A stretch of DNA of 64,000 nucleotides from an uncultured Pelagibacteraceae bacterium (GCA_902613545.1 CACMHW010000002.1:55436-119435), one strand, 5' to 3'; shown: positions 18,410-28,844, counted from the first letter of the stretch. The notes: generated by a model from the letters alone, not told the origin. Translations and numbers: made by a program.

Positions 18410-19555
18410 TTATAAATATTTACTTAGAGCTCTACTTGCAAGTATTGATGAGGAAATATCAGTTTTAAATGTATTTAAGATTGATTGAGTCTTTTCAACC
18501 TGCTCCTTAATCTTATTCGGGTCATCAATAAAAGAACTTACAGATTTGAATAAATCTTTTGGATTACACTTAGATTGAAGTAATTCAGGTATTACCTCTT
18601 TTCCTGCTGCAATATTAATAATATTTGCGAATTTAACTTTAATCAAAGATCTAACAATTAAATAGTTTAAAAAATTCATTTTATAGAGAATGACGGATGG
18701 AACCTTAGATTTGCAAATTTCAAGCGAGACAGTTCCTGATTTAGCAACTGCAAATACAGATTTCTTAAGAGTGTGAGACTTTATTTTATCATCACTAATA
18801 ATTTCACAATTACTTATATTTTGAGATTTTACGTAAGATTGAATTAAATCATAATGTTGCTTTGTAGAGTGAAATATATAAATAAAATCTTGATAACTTT
18901 TATTCATTAATTTTATAAAATCTAAGAGTATAGGCATTAAGACATCAATTTCAGATGCTCTACTCCCTGGAAAAATTGATATTAACGCTTTATTTTTTTC
19001 AAATATTTGATTGATGTCGATTTTACCTTCAGAAGACTCATCTAATAAGGGATGGCCCACAAACTCATTGCTCATATTCTCTTTATCAAAATACGGTTTT
19101 TCAAAATTAAATAATAATAATATATGATCAATAAACTTCTTAATTTTCTTAACCCTTCCTTCTCTCCAAACCCAAACTTGTGGCGCAACATAATGAATTG
19201 TTTTTATATTTGAATTTTGTTTTTTTACGCGTTCAGCAACTCTTAAAGTAAAATCAGGACTATCAACTGTAAATAAAATATCTGGGTTAAAATCTTTTAT
19301 AGCTTTTACAGTTTCATTAATTTTTTTATTAATTTTGAAAATATTTTTTATAACATTTGTAAAACCTATATAGGTAATCTCTTTTAAATCATAAATCGAT
19401 TTTATACCTAAAGCTTCTAAATTTTCACCTCCTACACTCAAATACTCGATTTTGGAATTATCTTTTTTAAATTCTTTAATTACTTTTGATGCGAGTTTGT
19501 CTCCAGACGGCTCACCTGTTAAAATAAATATTTTTTTCACTTGTACATTCTCCAA
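18410..19555 (-). CDS. lpxB: Lipid-A-disaccharide synthase
   Basis: 'GEPSGDKLA', 'VAPQVWVWREGRVKKIKKFIDHILLLFNFEKPYF', 'FPGSRASEI'. Confidence 0.93.
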   Translation of the reverse strand: MENVQVKKIFILTGEPSGDKLASKVIKEFKKDNSKIEYLSVGGENLEALGIKSIYDLKEITYIGFTNVIKNIFKINKKINETVKAIKDFNPDILFTVDSPDFTLRVAERVKKQNSNIKTIHYVAPQVWVWREGRVKKIKKFIDHILLLFNFEKPYFDKENMSNEFVGHPLLDESSEGKIDINQIFEKNKALISIFPGSRASEIDVLMPILLDFIKLMNKSYQDFIYIFHSTKQHYDLIQSYVKSQNISNCEIISDDKIKSHTLKKSVFAVAKSGTVSLEICKSKVPSVILYKMNFLNYLIVRSLIKVKFANIINIAAGKEVIPELLQSKCNPKDLFKSVSSFIDDPNKIKEQVEKTQSILNTFKTDISSSILASRALSKYL

Positions 19556-20592
19556 AGTTCGCCCTTGTCAGATAGTAAATAAAGATCTCCGCTCTCATGT
19601 ATTTTGATATCTCTTATTCTTCCTATCTCACCTTTAAATAAAATTTTTTCATCGATAAAACGTGATTTATTAAATCTTATTTTTCTTAAAGATTGATCTT
19701 TAAGAGATGTAATTAAAGCTTCACCATTCCATTCTTTAAATGTTTCACCTTTATAAATTGTCATAGCACTTACTGCGATAGAAGGAACCCAGTACTTTAT
19801 TGCTTTTGTAAAGCCAGGTTTCCATTTTGGACCAATTTTAGTTCCAGAGTAATTAGTTCCTCCCCAACCTAAAATCTTCCAACCATAGTTTTCTCCAAAA
19901 TTTGCTGTCCCAAACCAATCACCCCCTCTAGCACCATGATTGGTCAAATATATTTTGTCATCAAATGGTGAAAGAGACATGCCCTGAGGATTTCTAACTC
20001 CAATTTGATAAATTTCAGGTAACCAATCTTTTTTATTAATAAATTTTGGATTATCTTTTGGTATCGATCCATCTAAGTTAATTCTTATAATACTTCCAGG
20101 ATGTTTAGTATGATCTTGAGCTATCATTCCTTGTCCTCTCTCACCAGCAGTTACATACAAATGTTTTTTTTTTATAACTAGTCTAGATCCAAAATGATAT
20201 CCTGAATTTATAGGGGGTTGGGCTTGAAAGATGTTTTTAAAATTAAGTTTTTCAGTATTAAGTTTTGCTCTTGCAACAGAGGTGCTAGACATTCCGTTTG
20301 ATCTATTTTCAGAGTATGACACAAATACAACGCTGTCATTGTGAAGTATATCTAATAACCCTCCCTGGCCATCTTCTAAGACTTTAAGATTATGGCTTAT
20401 ATCTTTTATTTTTTTTTCTTTTAAATTTATAAATTTTATATTTCCTGGTTTTTCTGTAACCAATAAGTTTTGGTTGTCTATAAATGTTAAGCTCCATGGG
20501 CTATCAAACCCTTTTACAATTTTCTCTAATTTAAAGTCTTCAGCACTTAAATTGGTGAATAATAGAAGAAAAATTGATAATAATTTTTTCAT
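19537..20592 (-). CDS. PQQ-dependent soluble sugar dehydrogenase family (YliI/Asd-like), exported
   Basis: Signal peptide; 'GFDSPWSLTFIDNQNLLVTEKPG', 'GSRLVIKKKHLYVTAGERG', 'GVRNPQGM'. Confidence 0.87.
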   Translation of the reverse strand: MKKLLSIFLLLFTNLSAEDFKLEKIVKGFDSPWSLTFIDNQNLLVTEKPGNIKFINLKEKKIKDISHNLKVLEDGQGGLLDILHNDSVVFVSYSENRSNGMSSTSVARAKLNTEKLNFKNIFQAQPPINSGYHFGSRLVIKKKHLYVTAGERGQGMIAQDHTKHPGSIIRINLDGSIPKDNPKFINKKDWLPEIYQIGVRNPQGMSLSPFDDKIYLTNHGARGGDWFGTANFGENYGWKILGWGGTNYSGTKIGPKWKPGFTKAIKYWVPSIAVSAMTIYKGETFKEWNGEALITSLKDQSLRKIRFNKSRFIDEKILFKGEIGRIRDIKIHESGDLYLLSDKGELWRMYK

Positions 20593-21380
20593 TTAATTAA
20601 AATAAACATTTTATTTCTATTTGCATATTGAACACTTTGACTTTTATTTAAAAAAATATTTAATTTATGTTTTAGAACTATTCCTTTTAGTCCTGCCATT
20701 TTACATTGTTTCAAAGTTTCTAATCCTACGGTTGGAAGATCGACTCTCAAATCTTGTCTTTTTTTTGGGAATTTTATTAGTACTCCATTAGGGAATTTAG
20801 TTATTTTTTTCACTTTTTTAATCATTTTTTGTGTTCCGCCACTTCCCTCAATTGTTAAAATTTTATTATTTCTACAAATAGCGCCTTGGGTAAAAGAGAA
20901 ATTACCAGACTTTTTAAGAGCTTTTTGCCCACAAAGAATATCTTTTTTATCAGAGGCATTTGGTTTAATTGTTGTGTAATTTCCCTTGGGCAGACTTATT
21001 TCTGGAGTAAATTTGTTTGAGCTAACAGTTTGAATCTTTTCTTTTTTTAAAATATTAATTATTTGTTTTAAAATTGCTGCATCCCCTAATTTTGAACTTT
21101 TTATAATTTTTGGCATATAATAAATTCCTTTAAAATCTAATTTTACAGATTTAAAATTTGGTTTTGTTACTTTTCCAGCAAATAAAACTTTTTTACAATT
21201 TTTTGATTTCAGTATTGAAATAATTTTGCCAAATTGACCAATAGATACTGAGTAAGAATTTCTATCTTTTTTAAATATTTTTTTTTTTGTTAAATCTATA
21301 ATTAAATATTTACTTTTCTTTTTAATTTTTTTTAATATGTATTTTGGAAATTCTGTTTCACCAAAAATAAGCCCAATCAT
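20589..21380 (-). CDS. lpxI: UDP-2,3-diacylglucosamine pyrophosphatase LpxI (DUF1009)
   Basis: 'GDAAILKQIINILKKEKIQ', 'IEGSGGTQKMIKK', 'DLRVDLPTVGLETL'; lpx operon context. Confidence 0.85.
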   Translation of the reverse strand: MIGLIFGETEFPKYILKKIKKKSKYLIIDLTKKKIFKKDRNSYSVSIGQFGKIISILKSKNCKKVLFAGKVTKPNFKSVKLDFKGIYYMPKIIKSSKLGDAAILKQIINILKKEKIQTVSSNKFTPEISLPKGNYTTIKPNASDKKDILCGQKALKKSGNFSFTQGAICRNNKILTIEGSGGTQKMIKKVKKITKFPNGVLIKFPKKRQDLRVDLPTVGLETLKQCKMAGLKGIVLKHKLNIFLNKSQSVQYANRNKMFILIK

Positions 21381-21387
21381 AAGTTAT

Positions 21388-22167
21388 CTAATTTTGTGGT
21401 GCACAAATCGGTCTTTTTTTATCTTTTTCTATAAATCTTATTACTTCACCCACTAGCTCGTTATCTTTATACTCACCATTTATTTTGTTTAGATTTTCAT
21501 GCAAATTTTTGGATGAAAATATTTCTTTGAATGCTTTATCTAGTCCGATAATTTTTTGATTTTCATATTTATGTCTTCTTAGACCTATCAAATTAAGACC
21601 TTGTAAGAAATTTCTATTTCCTATAGATAGTCCAAAAGGTATAACATCTTTTAATACTCCGGTCATTCCTCCAATCATCGCAAGCCTTCCTATTCTCGTA
21701 AATTGTTGAACTGCAGAATTACCTCCAATAACTACGGAGTCCTCTATAGTAACATGACCTCCTAAGGGAACATTGTTAGCGATTATAACATTATTTCCGA
21801 TCTTACAATCGTGAGCTATATGTGAAGAAATCATAAACAAACAATTATTACCAATTATTGTTTCGGAGCCTCCTCCTTCAGTACCGGGATTAATAGTAAC
21901 ATACTCTCTAATTAAATTATTCTCTCCTATTACTAAATTATTTTTTTCACCTTTAAATTTTAAATCTTGAGGCTGCGTTCCAATACTTGCAAAAGGAAAG
22001 ATTCTTGTTCCTTTACCGATGCTAGTATTTCCCTCTATATGAACGTTCGAAATTAATTCAACATCATCTTTCAACTCTACATTTGGTCCAACATAGCAGA
22101 AAGGTCCTATTTTAATTTTTTTTGATATTTTTGCTTTTTTATCGATTACGCTTGAGTTGTGTATCAT
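21388..22167 (-). CDS. lpxA: UDP-N-acetylglucosamine acyltransferase
   Basis: Hexapeptide repeats; 'IREYVTINPGT', 'NNCLFMISSHIAHDC', 'IGLRRHKY'. Confidence 0.95.
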   Translation of the reverse strand: MIHNSSVIDKKAKISKKIKIGPFCYVGPNVELKDDVELISNVHIEGNTSIGKGTRIFPFASIGTQPQDLKFKGEKNNLVIGENNLIREYVTINPGTEGGGSETIIGNNCLFMISSHIAHDCKIGNNVIIANNVPLGGHVTIEDSVVIGGNSAVQQFTRIGRLAMIGGMTGVLKDVIPFGLSIGNRNFLQGLNLIGLRRHKYENQKIIGLDKAFKEIFSSKNLHENLNKINGEYKDNELVGEVIRFIEKDKKRPICAPQN

Positions 22168-22619
22168 TATTTTCTATCTACAATTGTTGCTGACCACTCT
22201 GCGTCAGCCATTCTTTTTCCTTCAACTTTAGCAGTTCCTTTATATTTCCAAACTCTTCCGTGAGATCTTATTGCCTCTATTTCTAAATTTAATTCACAAT
22301 CAGGAATGACTGGATTTCTAAATCTGGCTTTATCAACACTCATTAAAAAAACCAATTTATCTTTATACTCCTTTGGATCTATACCATGAGCAGTCAGAGC
22401 AGCAGCAGCTTGACCAAATGCCTCGACGATTAAGACGCCGGGCATAACTGGCTGACCAGGAAAATGACCTTGAACATAAAAACCATTCTTTTTTACGTAC
22501 ATAATTGCAGTAGCAGATTTAAGCGGAACTATATTTATTAATTTATCAATTAATAACATTGGTTCTCTATGAGGTAATAAACTCTCAATAGTTTTTTTAT
22601 CTATTTCTTTAATACTCAT
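22167..22619 (-). CDS. fabZ: 3-hydroxyacyl-ACP dehydratase
   Basis: 'LLPHREPMLLID', 'GHFPGQPVMPGVLIVEAFGQ'. Confidence 0.95.
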   Translation of the reverse strand: MSIKEIDKKTIESLLPHREPMLLIDKLINIVPLKSATAIMYVKKNGFYVQGHFPGQPVMPGVLIVEAFGQAAAALTAHGIDPKEYKDKLVFLMSVDKARFRNPVIPDCELNLEIEAIRSHGRVWKYKGTAKVEGKRMADAEWSATIVDRK

Positions 22620-23581
22620 TTTTTTAAATTTCTTAAAAAATTTTTTATTGGAACTGCTGGATATCCCATAACAATTTGATTATCTGAGATATCTTTTACT
22701 ACACCGCTACCTCCTCCTATTTTTACATTATTTCCAATTTTTAAATGGCCCGAGATGCCTGCTTGACCACCTATAGAAACATTATTTCCAACTTTTGTAC
22801 TTCCAGCGAACCCAACTTGTCCGGCAATCATACAATTAGAACCTATTTGAACATTATGAGCGACATGCACCTGGTTATCCAAATAAGTATTATTTCCAAT
22901 AATAGTATCATCAACAGAACCACGATCAATTGTACAACCTGTAGCTATCTCAACATCATCTTTAATTAAAACTTTTCCTATATGAGGAAATTTTATATTT
23001 TTCCCTTTAAGAGGGATAAAACCAAATCCTTTTTGTCCAATCATACATTTATCTTGTAACACTACCCTATCTCCAATTATAGAATTCTTAATTATAACTC
23101 CAGACCCTATGACACAATCTTTTCCAATTAAAACATCATGTTCTATAACACTGTTTGATCCAATTATTGTGTTTTTACCGATTTTTACGTTTTTACCAAT
23201 TAAAACATTATTACCAAATTTAACAAATTTATGTTTATTTTTATTTGGTTTTTTTAGTGATAAATCTGGGTAATCAACATCAGCGTTTAAATATAATTTT
23301 CTTAAAACTTTAGCTAATTCAAATAATACGTTTTTAACAATTACTTTTTGAGTTTTATTGGGTAAATATTTTTGTAAATCTTCCGTAGTGATACAAGCTC
23401 CACAATTCGTATTACTTGCTAATGATATATATTTAGAGGAGTCAAAGAAAGATATATCGTTTTTTTTAGCAAGATGTAAAGGCTTAACTTCATTTATGAT
23501 AAAACCTTTTTGAAATTTTACATTTGGAAAAATTTTATCGATTTTAATATTTTTTTTTAAAAAAAAAAAATTTGATTTCAT
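22616..23581 (-). CDS. lpxD: UDP-3-O-(3-hydroxyacyl)glucosamine N-acyltransferase
   Basis: Hexapeptide repeats; 'FGFIPLKGKNIKFPHIGKVLIKDDVEIATGCTIDRGSVDDTIIG'. Confidence 0.93.
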   Translation of the reverse strand: MKSNFFFLKKNIKIDKIFPNVKFQKGFIINEVKPLHLAKKNDISFFDSSKYISLASNTNCGACITTEDLQKYLPNKTQKVIVKNVLFELAKVLRKLYLNADVDYPDLSLKKPNKNKHKFVKFGNNVLIGKNVKIGKNTIIGSNSVIEHDVLIGKDCVIGSGVIIKNSIIGDRVVLQDKCMIGQKGFGFIPLKGKNIKFPHIGKVLIKDDVEIATGCTIDRGSVDDTIIGNNTYLDNQVHVAHNVQIGSNCMIAGQVGFAGSTKVGNNVSIGGQAGISGHLKIGNNVKIGGGSGVVKDISDNQIVMGYPAVPIKNFLRNLKK

Positions 23582-23587
23582 TCAAAT

Positions 23588-24112
23588 TTAATTCAACTTA
23601 ATTGATTTAAGTTTTTTATTTAATCGTTCAATAATATCTTTTGTAATATCAAGATTTTGGTCAGCTAATAATAAACTTTTTCTTTCAATTACCATTCTAA
23701 TTTTTTTCTCTTTCATATATTCCTCAATTATGGGATTTAAATTTTTCAAAAGTTCATTTCTAGCATTAGTTCTTTGTTTAGAAACTGTCTCTAATAATTT
23801 ATTTCTCTCTTTTTGTAAATTTGAAACTTTTGTTCTCAATTCTTTTACTTTATTCTTATATTCCTCAGGTTTAATAATTTTTTTTTGTTGAATTACCTTT
23901 TTTTCCTCTTCTTGAATTGTTTTTTCTTTTTCTTTAATTTTTTTGATACCTGTTGCTAGTTTTTTCTTTAATTCGTCCTGTGCTTTTTTTCCTGCATTAC
24001 TCTCATTTAATACGTATTTAAAATCAATAAAATGAGGGACTTCTGCATTTACGTTATAATTGTAAAAAGTAAGTAAAATTAAAATAAATATTTTTTTTAC
24101 AAAGTTGTTCAT
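23588..24112 (-). CDS. OmpH/Skp family periplasmic chaperone
   Basis: Signal peptide, coiled-coil-rich, position after bamA. Confidence 0.8.
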   Translation of the reverse strand: MNNFVKKIFILILLTFYNYNVNAEVPHFIDFKYVLNESNAGKKAQDELKKKLATGIKKIKEKEKTIQEEEKKVIQQKKIIKPEEYKNKVKELRTKVSNLQKERNKLLETVSKQRTNARNELLKNLNPIIEEYMKEKKIRMVIERKSLLLADQNLDITKDIIERLNKKLKSIKLN

Positions 24113-24113
24113 A

Positions 24114-26348
24114 TTAAAACGAGGTTCCTAGATTAAAATTAAATGACTCGGTTGTATCAGTAGACGCTTTTGATAAATTTGTTGATAAGGTAAAAGTCAT
24201 AGGTCCTAGAGGTGATATCCAGCTAGCATTAATTCCTGTAGAAGATCTCAATTTATTACTATCATCAAGACTGTCATCATAATCAACTTCCCATACATTT
24301 CCAAAATCAACAAAAAAAGAAACGTCTGTGTTACTTGAGTCTGGTAATAAATTTGGCAAATTCACATCAAAATTTACTGCTGCCGCATAATTACCACCTA
24401 TATGGTCATTACCATCAACTGGTCCTATTTTACCCTTGCTAAAACCTCGCAATCTCCTTGTGCTTAATGATTTTCTTTTACTTAATCTTACATCCTCATC
24501 ATTTAAGCCGTTTATTGCTGACAAAAATATTTTTCCTGAGCCAACATAATTTTCATTAAATTCATGATATGTGCTAAATCTAAACGTATTATCAATAAAA
24601 GGTTTATCTGCATATATTGGCAATGATTGAACAAAACCAAATACAGATCCATCCGTTGGCATAAACGATCTATTTCTCTTGTCATAGGTAAATCCATAAT
24701 TAGCTGCCAACTCTGTAAAATCTCCATCCTGTTTCTGTAATGATGCCGAAGCATTACTATTAGTCCTTAGGTCATCATAGGAAAAATTTAGTGACAAATT
24801 TGTGTAAATATCTTTATATTGTTCGAATGAAGTACCTGCACCGAAAGATATTAGTTTATTCTCATAACCTTGATCAGGTTTATCATTCGTAGTATTTTGT
24901 ATATGATACTCAATAGAATTACCAAGTAAGTCATAATTTGGATTTGTGTAAAATAATTTTCCTTTTAAAGACTCCTCGCTTAATTCAATATTTAGACCTA
25001 CTATTTTTCCTTCCCCAAGCCAGTTATTTTCCTTTATATCAAAAGCGAAAGTTCCACCGTTTGTTCCAATTCCAGCACCGGCACTCAATTCTCCAGTTGG
25101 TTTTTCTTCAATATTAATTTCAATTATTTTTTGATCATTGCTAGAGCCAGGTAGAACTTTAGATTTTACGGAATTAAATATTTGCTTAGATTTTAATTTT
25201 GAAACAGATTTATCAAGATTTAAGTTGGTAAAAGGATCACCTTCATCTAATAAAAGTTCACTCCTTATAACGCTTTCGTTAGTAACATTATTTCCTTTAA
25301 TATTAATTCTCTCTACTATAATTTTTTCTCCCTCTTTAATGTTAAATGAAAGATTAATTCTATCTCCTTCGATAGTCTCTTGAACCGAATGTTCAACAAA
25401 CTGTAAATTATTATTTTCAATTATAGAGTCGATTTCCTCTAAAATTTTTTTTATTTTGAATGGAGAATAATAAGTTCCAACTAAATCATTATATTTCTCT
25501 CTTAATGGAAAAAAAATTTTCTTATCAAATGTTGTGTCTAGAACCGTATCTATTTTCGCAAAAATATATCTCTTCCCTGCTTCAATACTATAATATAAAT
25601 TGATATTTTGAGAGTTTTGTATTTCTGCGGATGATGAAGTCACTTTAATATCGTGATATCCTAAATTTTTATAATAATTTATTAAAAGTCTTTTATCTAA
25701 CTCTATTTGATTTTCATTAAATCTTGTGTTTCTTGTAATTACTTTCCAAAACTTATCCTCTTCACTTACTATAATATCTCTTAGCCTTTTATCCTTAATT
25801 TTTTTATCGCCTGTGAAGAAAATTTTTGAAATCCTTGTAATTTCACCTTTATCTATATCAATTGCTAAATCAACATTATTTTCGTCAATATTTCTTACTT
25901 TTGTTTCAACTTGGGTAAACTTATAACCTAAAGAAGAATATAGTTTTTTTATTAAATTTATATCATTATTTAAATTATTTTTAATAAAAGAATTTTTTTC
26001 TTTAGAACTTATTACTTTTTTAATTTGATTTTGTATTCTAATATTTTGTTCTCCTATTAATATAATTTCATTGATCACAGGATATTCAGTTAAATTAATA
26101 ATTAATTTCTTATTACGTATTTCAACATTAACGTCCTCAAAAAAATTAGTTGAATAAAGATTTTTCAAAATATTATTAATATCTGAATTACTGAAATCTG
26201 AACCCTTTGGTTTTATATCTCCATAAACTTTTATTGTTTCATCGCTTACTCTTTTATTTCCACTAATCTGTATTTCATTAACAATTTCTGCTAAAGATGA
26301 CTCAAAAACAAATAGAACACTTAAAATTATTGGTAAGAACTTTTTCAT
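24114..26348 (-). CDS. bamA: Outer membrane assembly factor BamA
   Basis: POTRA-like repeats and C-terminal barrel ending in Phe ('FNFNLGTSF'). Confidence 0.93.
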   Translation of the reverse strand: MKKFLPIILSVLFVFESSLAEIVNEIQISGNKRVSDETIKVYGDIKPKGSDFSNSDINNILKNLYSTNFFEDVNVEIRNKKLIINLTEYPVINEIILIGEQNIRIQNQIKKVISSKEKNSFIKNNLNNDINLIKKLYSSLGYKFTQVETKVRNIDENNVDLAIDIDKGEITRISKIFFTGDKKIKDKRLRDIIVSEEDKFWKVITRNTRFNENQIELDKRLLINYYKNLGYHDIKVTSSSAEIQNSQNINLYYSIEAGKRYIFAKIDTVLDTTFDKKIFFPLREKYNDLVGTYYSPFKIKKILEEIDSIIENNNLQFVEHSVQETIEGDRINLSFNIKEGEKIIVERINIKGNNVTNESVIRSELLLDEGDPFTNLNLDKSVSKLKSKQIFNSVKSKVLPGSSNDQKIIEINIEEKPTGELSAGAGIGTNGGTFAFDIKENNWLGEGKIVGLNIELSEESLKGKLFYTNPNYDLLGNSIEYHIQNTTNDKPDQGYENKLISFGAGTSFEQYKDIYTNLSLNFSYDDLRTNSNASASLQKQDGDFTELAANYGFTYDKRNRSFMPTDGSVFGFVQSLPIYADKPFIDNTFRFSTYHEFNENYVGSGKIFLSAINGLNDEDVRLSKRKSLSTRRLRGFSKGKIGPVDGNDHIGGNYAAAVNFDVNLPNLLPDSSNTDVSFFVDFGNVWEVDYDDSLDDSNKLRSSTGINASWISPLGPMTFTLSTNLSKASTDTTESFNFNLGTSF

Positions 26349-27527
26349 TTATTTTTTCAATTTAATTTTTTTCACAGTAATACTTCGAGCCCAAGAGTCT
26401 ATCAATTTGATTTGGTAAATTTTAATAGGCTTTTTTACAGCATATTTCTTATAATTTCTATCGTTCATAATGGTCTTAATAATTTCAAATATACTCAAAA
26501 AGGGTATCTTTTTTCTCAAAAAATTATCGACTAATACTTCATTTGCAGCATTAATTATGATCGATGATGACGGAAATTGATTTATTTTAGATTTAAGTGA
26601 AATACTAGGAAATATCTTTTTATCGACTTTTTTAAAAACCAAATTTTCAATTTTGTTTTTTTCAAAGGAAATTTTATTTTTTTTAATAAATTCAGTAATA
26701 TTTAAATTCCCATCATATATAGCATTAGCTATAGGTATAACCATCGAAGTTTCATGGTAAAGAAATTGTGTTAAGCCATTTTTAAATTCCACGATTGCAT
26801 GAACTAAAGAGTTTGGATGTATTAGAATATCAATTTTATTGTTTGGTAAATTAAATAATTTCTGAGCTTCGACTAATTCAAACATTTTATTCATAAGAGT
26901 AGAAGAGTCGACTGAAATTTTTTTTCCCATTTTCCATTTAGGATGCCTTAAAGCATCTTTAGGTCTAATATTTTTAAATTTATTATATTTAAGATTTAAA
27001 AAAGGTCCCCCTGAAGCAGTTAAGAAGATTTTTTTTATACTACTTATTTTATGATTTTGTATCATTTTGAAAATAGAATAATGTTCAGAGTCAACAGGAA
27101 TAATCTTTGTCTTATTTTTTTTCGCAGTATTTTTAATTAAGCTCCATCCACAAATTATTGCTTCTTTATTTGCAATGAGAATAGTTTTACATGATTTAAT
27201 CATTAAAAGTGTCGGATGAAGTCCCGCAATTCCAGGTATTGCAGAAATTACAAAGTCTATTTTTTTTCTTCTAAAGTTAAAATTGAAATTATTTAATATT
27301 TCAATTTTTTTATTCTTAAATTTTTTTTCAACCAGTTTAAATATAAAATAATTGTTTATTATATAATATTTTGGTTTATACTTTTTAATTTGTTTACAAA
27401 TAAGTTTATAATTTTTATTTGCTGACAATAGAATTATTTTAAAATCTTTTTTTTTTGCGTCGATAATTTTTAAAGTATTCAATCCTACGGATCCAGTTGC
27501 ACCAAGTATTGAAATATTTTTTTTCAT
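26349..27527 (-). CDS. dxr: 1-deoxy-D-xylulose 5-phosphate reductoisomerase
   Basis: 'ILGATGSVGLNTL', 'ANKEAII', 'PVDSEHYSIF', 'TASGGPF'. Confidence 0.95.
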   Translation of the reverse strand: MKKNISILGATGSVGLNTLKIIDAKKKDFKIILLSANKNYKLICKQIKKYKPKYYIINNYFIFKLVEKKFKNKKIEILNNFNFNFRRKKIDFVISAIPGIAGLHPTLLMIKSCKTILIANKEAIICGWSLIKNTAKKNKTKIIPVDSEHYSIFKMIQNHKISSIKKIFLTASGGPFLNLKYNKFKNIRPKDALRHPKWKMGKKISVDSSTLMNKMFELVEAQKLFNLPNNKIDILIHPNSLVHAIVEFKNGLTQFLYHETSMVIPIANAIYDGNLNITEFIKKNKISFEKNKIENLVFKKVDKKIFPSISLKSKINQFPSSSIIINAANEVLVDNFLRKKIPFLSIFEIIKTIMNDRNYKKYAVKKPIKIYQIKLIDSWARSITVKKIKLKK

Positions 27528-27528
27528 T

Positions 27529-28179
27529 TTAATTAAGTATAGCTAAGGCCAATAAGCCTGACGGAACCCCAAAAAATATTCCGTCTAATCTATCTAATAC
27601 ACCTCCATGTCCAGGTAAATATTTTCCAAAGTCATTAAATTTTGCTTTTCTTTTTATAAAAGAAAAAAATAAATCTCCCGCTTGGCAAGCCAAAGATGTG
27701 ATCAGACCTACAAATAAAATATTTAAATTATAAATACCAAAAAAAATAAAAAATAAAACAAAGACTGTTGTTGCTGAAATCAAAAGTGATCCAACTGATC
27801 CTGCAATAGTTTTATTTGGGCTTATCTTTGTTAATTTAGGCCCTCCAAATGTCTTGCCAAATAAGTACCCTCCTATGTCAGAAAATATACAACCTAAAAG
27901 AATTATAAACATAATTAATTTTAATTGAGCATTAAAAGAAAAAAACAAAAATAAATAACAAAATACACTCACAAAAATACTGAAAATGCTATTCATGGAT
28001 AAAGTTAATAGCTTGGATTTAATTATCTTATCTATTGCATTATAAAATTCTATTAAGGAGAGAACACCTAAAACTATTAAAGTATAAATTAGAAAAAAAT
28101 TAAAATTATATATTAAAAATAAAAGGATAAACAATAATACTGAGGTAAATATTCTTTTTTTTAAATTATTAGTAATCAT
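27529..28179 (-). CDS. cdsA: Phosphatidate cytidylyltransferase
   Basis: 'GPKLTKISPNKTIAGSVGSLL', 'KFNDFGKYLPGHGGVLDRLDGIFFGVP'. Confidence 0.92.
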   Translation of the reverse strand: MITNNLKKRIFTSVLLFILLFLIYNFNFFLIYTLIVLGVLSLIEFYNAIDKIIKSKLLTLSMNSIFSIFVSVFCYLFLFFSFNAQLKLIMFIILLGCIFSDIGGYLFGKTFGGPKLTKISPNKTIAGSVGSLLISATTVFVLFFIFFGIYNLNILFVGLITSLACQAGDLFFSFIKRKAKFNDFGKYLPGHGGVLDRLDGIFFGVPSGLLALAILN

Positions 28180-28844
28180 ACTGAACCAAAATTTCTCTTT
28201 ATATTTTTATATTTTAAAATTATCTTTTTTAAGTCTAAAGAATTGAAATCAGGCCACAATTTTTTTAAAAAAAATAATTCAGTATAAGCAAGTTGCCAAA
28301 GCATAAAATTACTTAGCCTAATTTTTCCTCCGGTTCTTATGAGGATATCTGGGTTTGGCATATTTTTTGTATAAAGATTTTTTTTAAAATTTTTCAAATT
28401 TATTTTTTTTTTAAGTTTTCTAAATGCATAAAAAATTTCTTGCCTTGATCCATAATTGATTGCTAGATTAACAGTGATTTTTTTGTTTTTTTTTGTTAAT
28501 TTTTCTGTTCTTTTGAGTACACTTCTAAGTTCTTTTGATAACTTATTTAAGTCACCTAGAATGTTAATTTTTATTCCTTGTGATATGACGCTCTGAATTT
28601 CTTTGGTAAAGTAACTTTTTATTAATTTAAATAAAAATGAAATTTCTGTTTTAGGTCGTTTCCAATTTTCTGAAGAAAAAACATAAAACGTCACAATTGG
28701 AACTTTAAATCTTATTGAAGATTTTACAATTTTTTTGACTGTATCAACTCCTTTTAAATGACCGTAATTTCTTTTTTTTCTTTTTTTTTTGCCCCACCTG
28801 CCATTGCCATCCATTATAAAGGCAATATGGTTAAGCTTATTCAT
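28176..28844 (-). CDS. uppS: Undecaprenyl diphosphate synthase
   Basis: 'IAFIMDGNGRW', 'FSSENWKRP', 'PDILIRTGG'. Confidence 0.95.
   Translation of the reverse strand: MNKLNHIAFIMDGNGRWGKKKRKKRNYGHLKGVDTVKKIVKSSIRFKVPIVTFYVFSSENWKRPKTEISFLFKLIKSYFTKEIQSVISQGIKINILGDLNKLSKELRSVLKRTEKLTKKNKKITVNLAINYGSRQEIFYAFRKLKKKINLKNFKKNLYTKNMPNPDILIRTGGKIRLSNFMLWQLAYTELFFLKKLWPDFNSLDLKKIILKYKNIKRNFGSV

Noticed and set aside
28770-28800. Poly-T tracts at the uppS 5' end as a phase-variation signal
   Set aside because: Interrupted tracts encoding KKKRKK; typical of this AT-rich genome and shorter than the lpxD tract.
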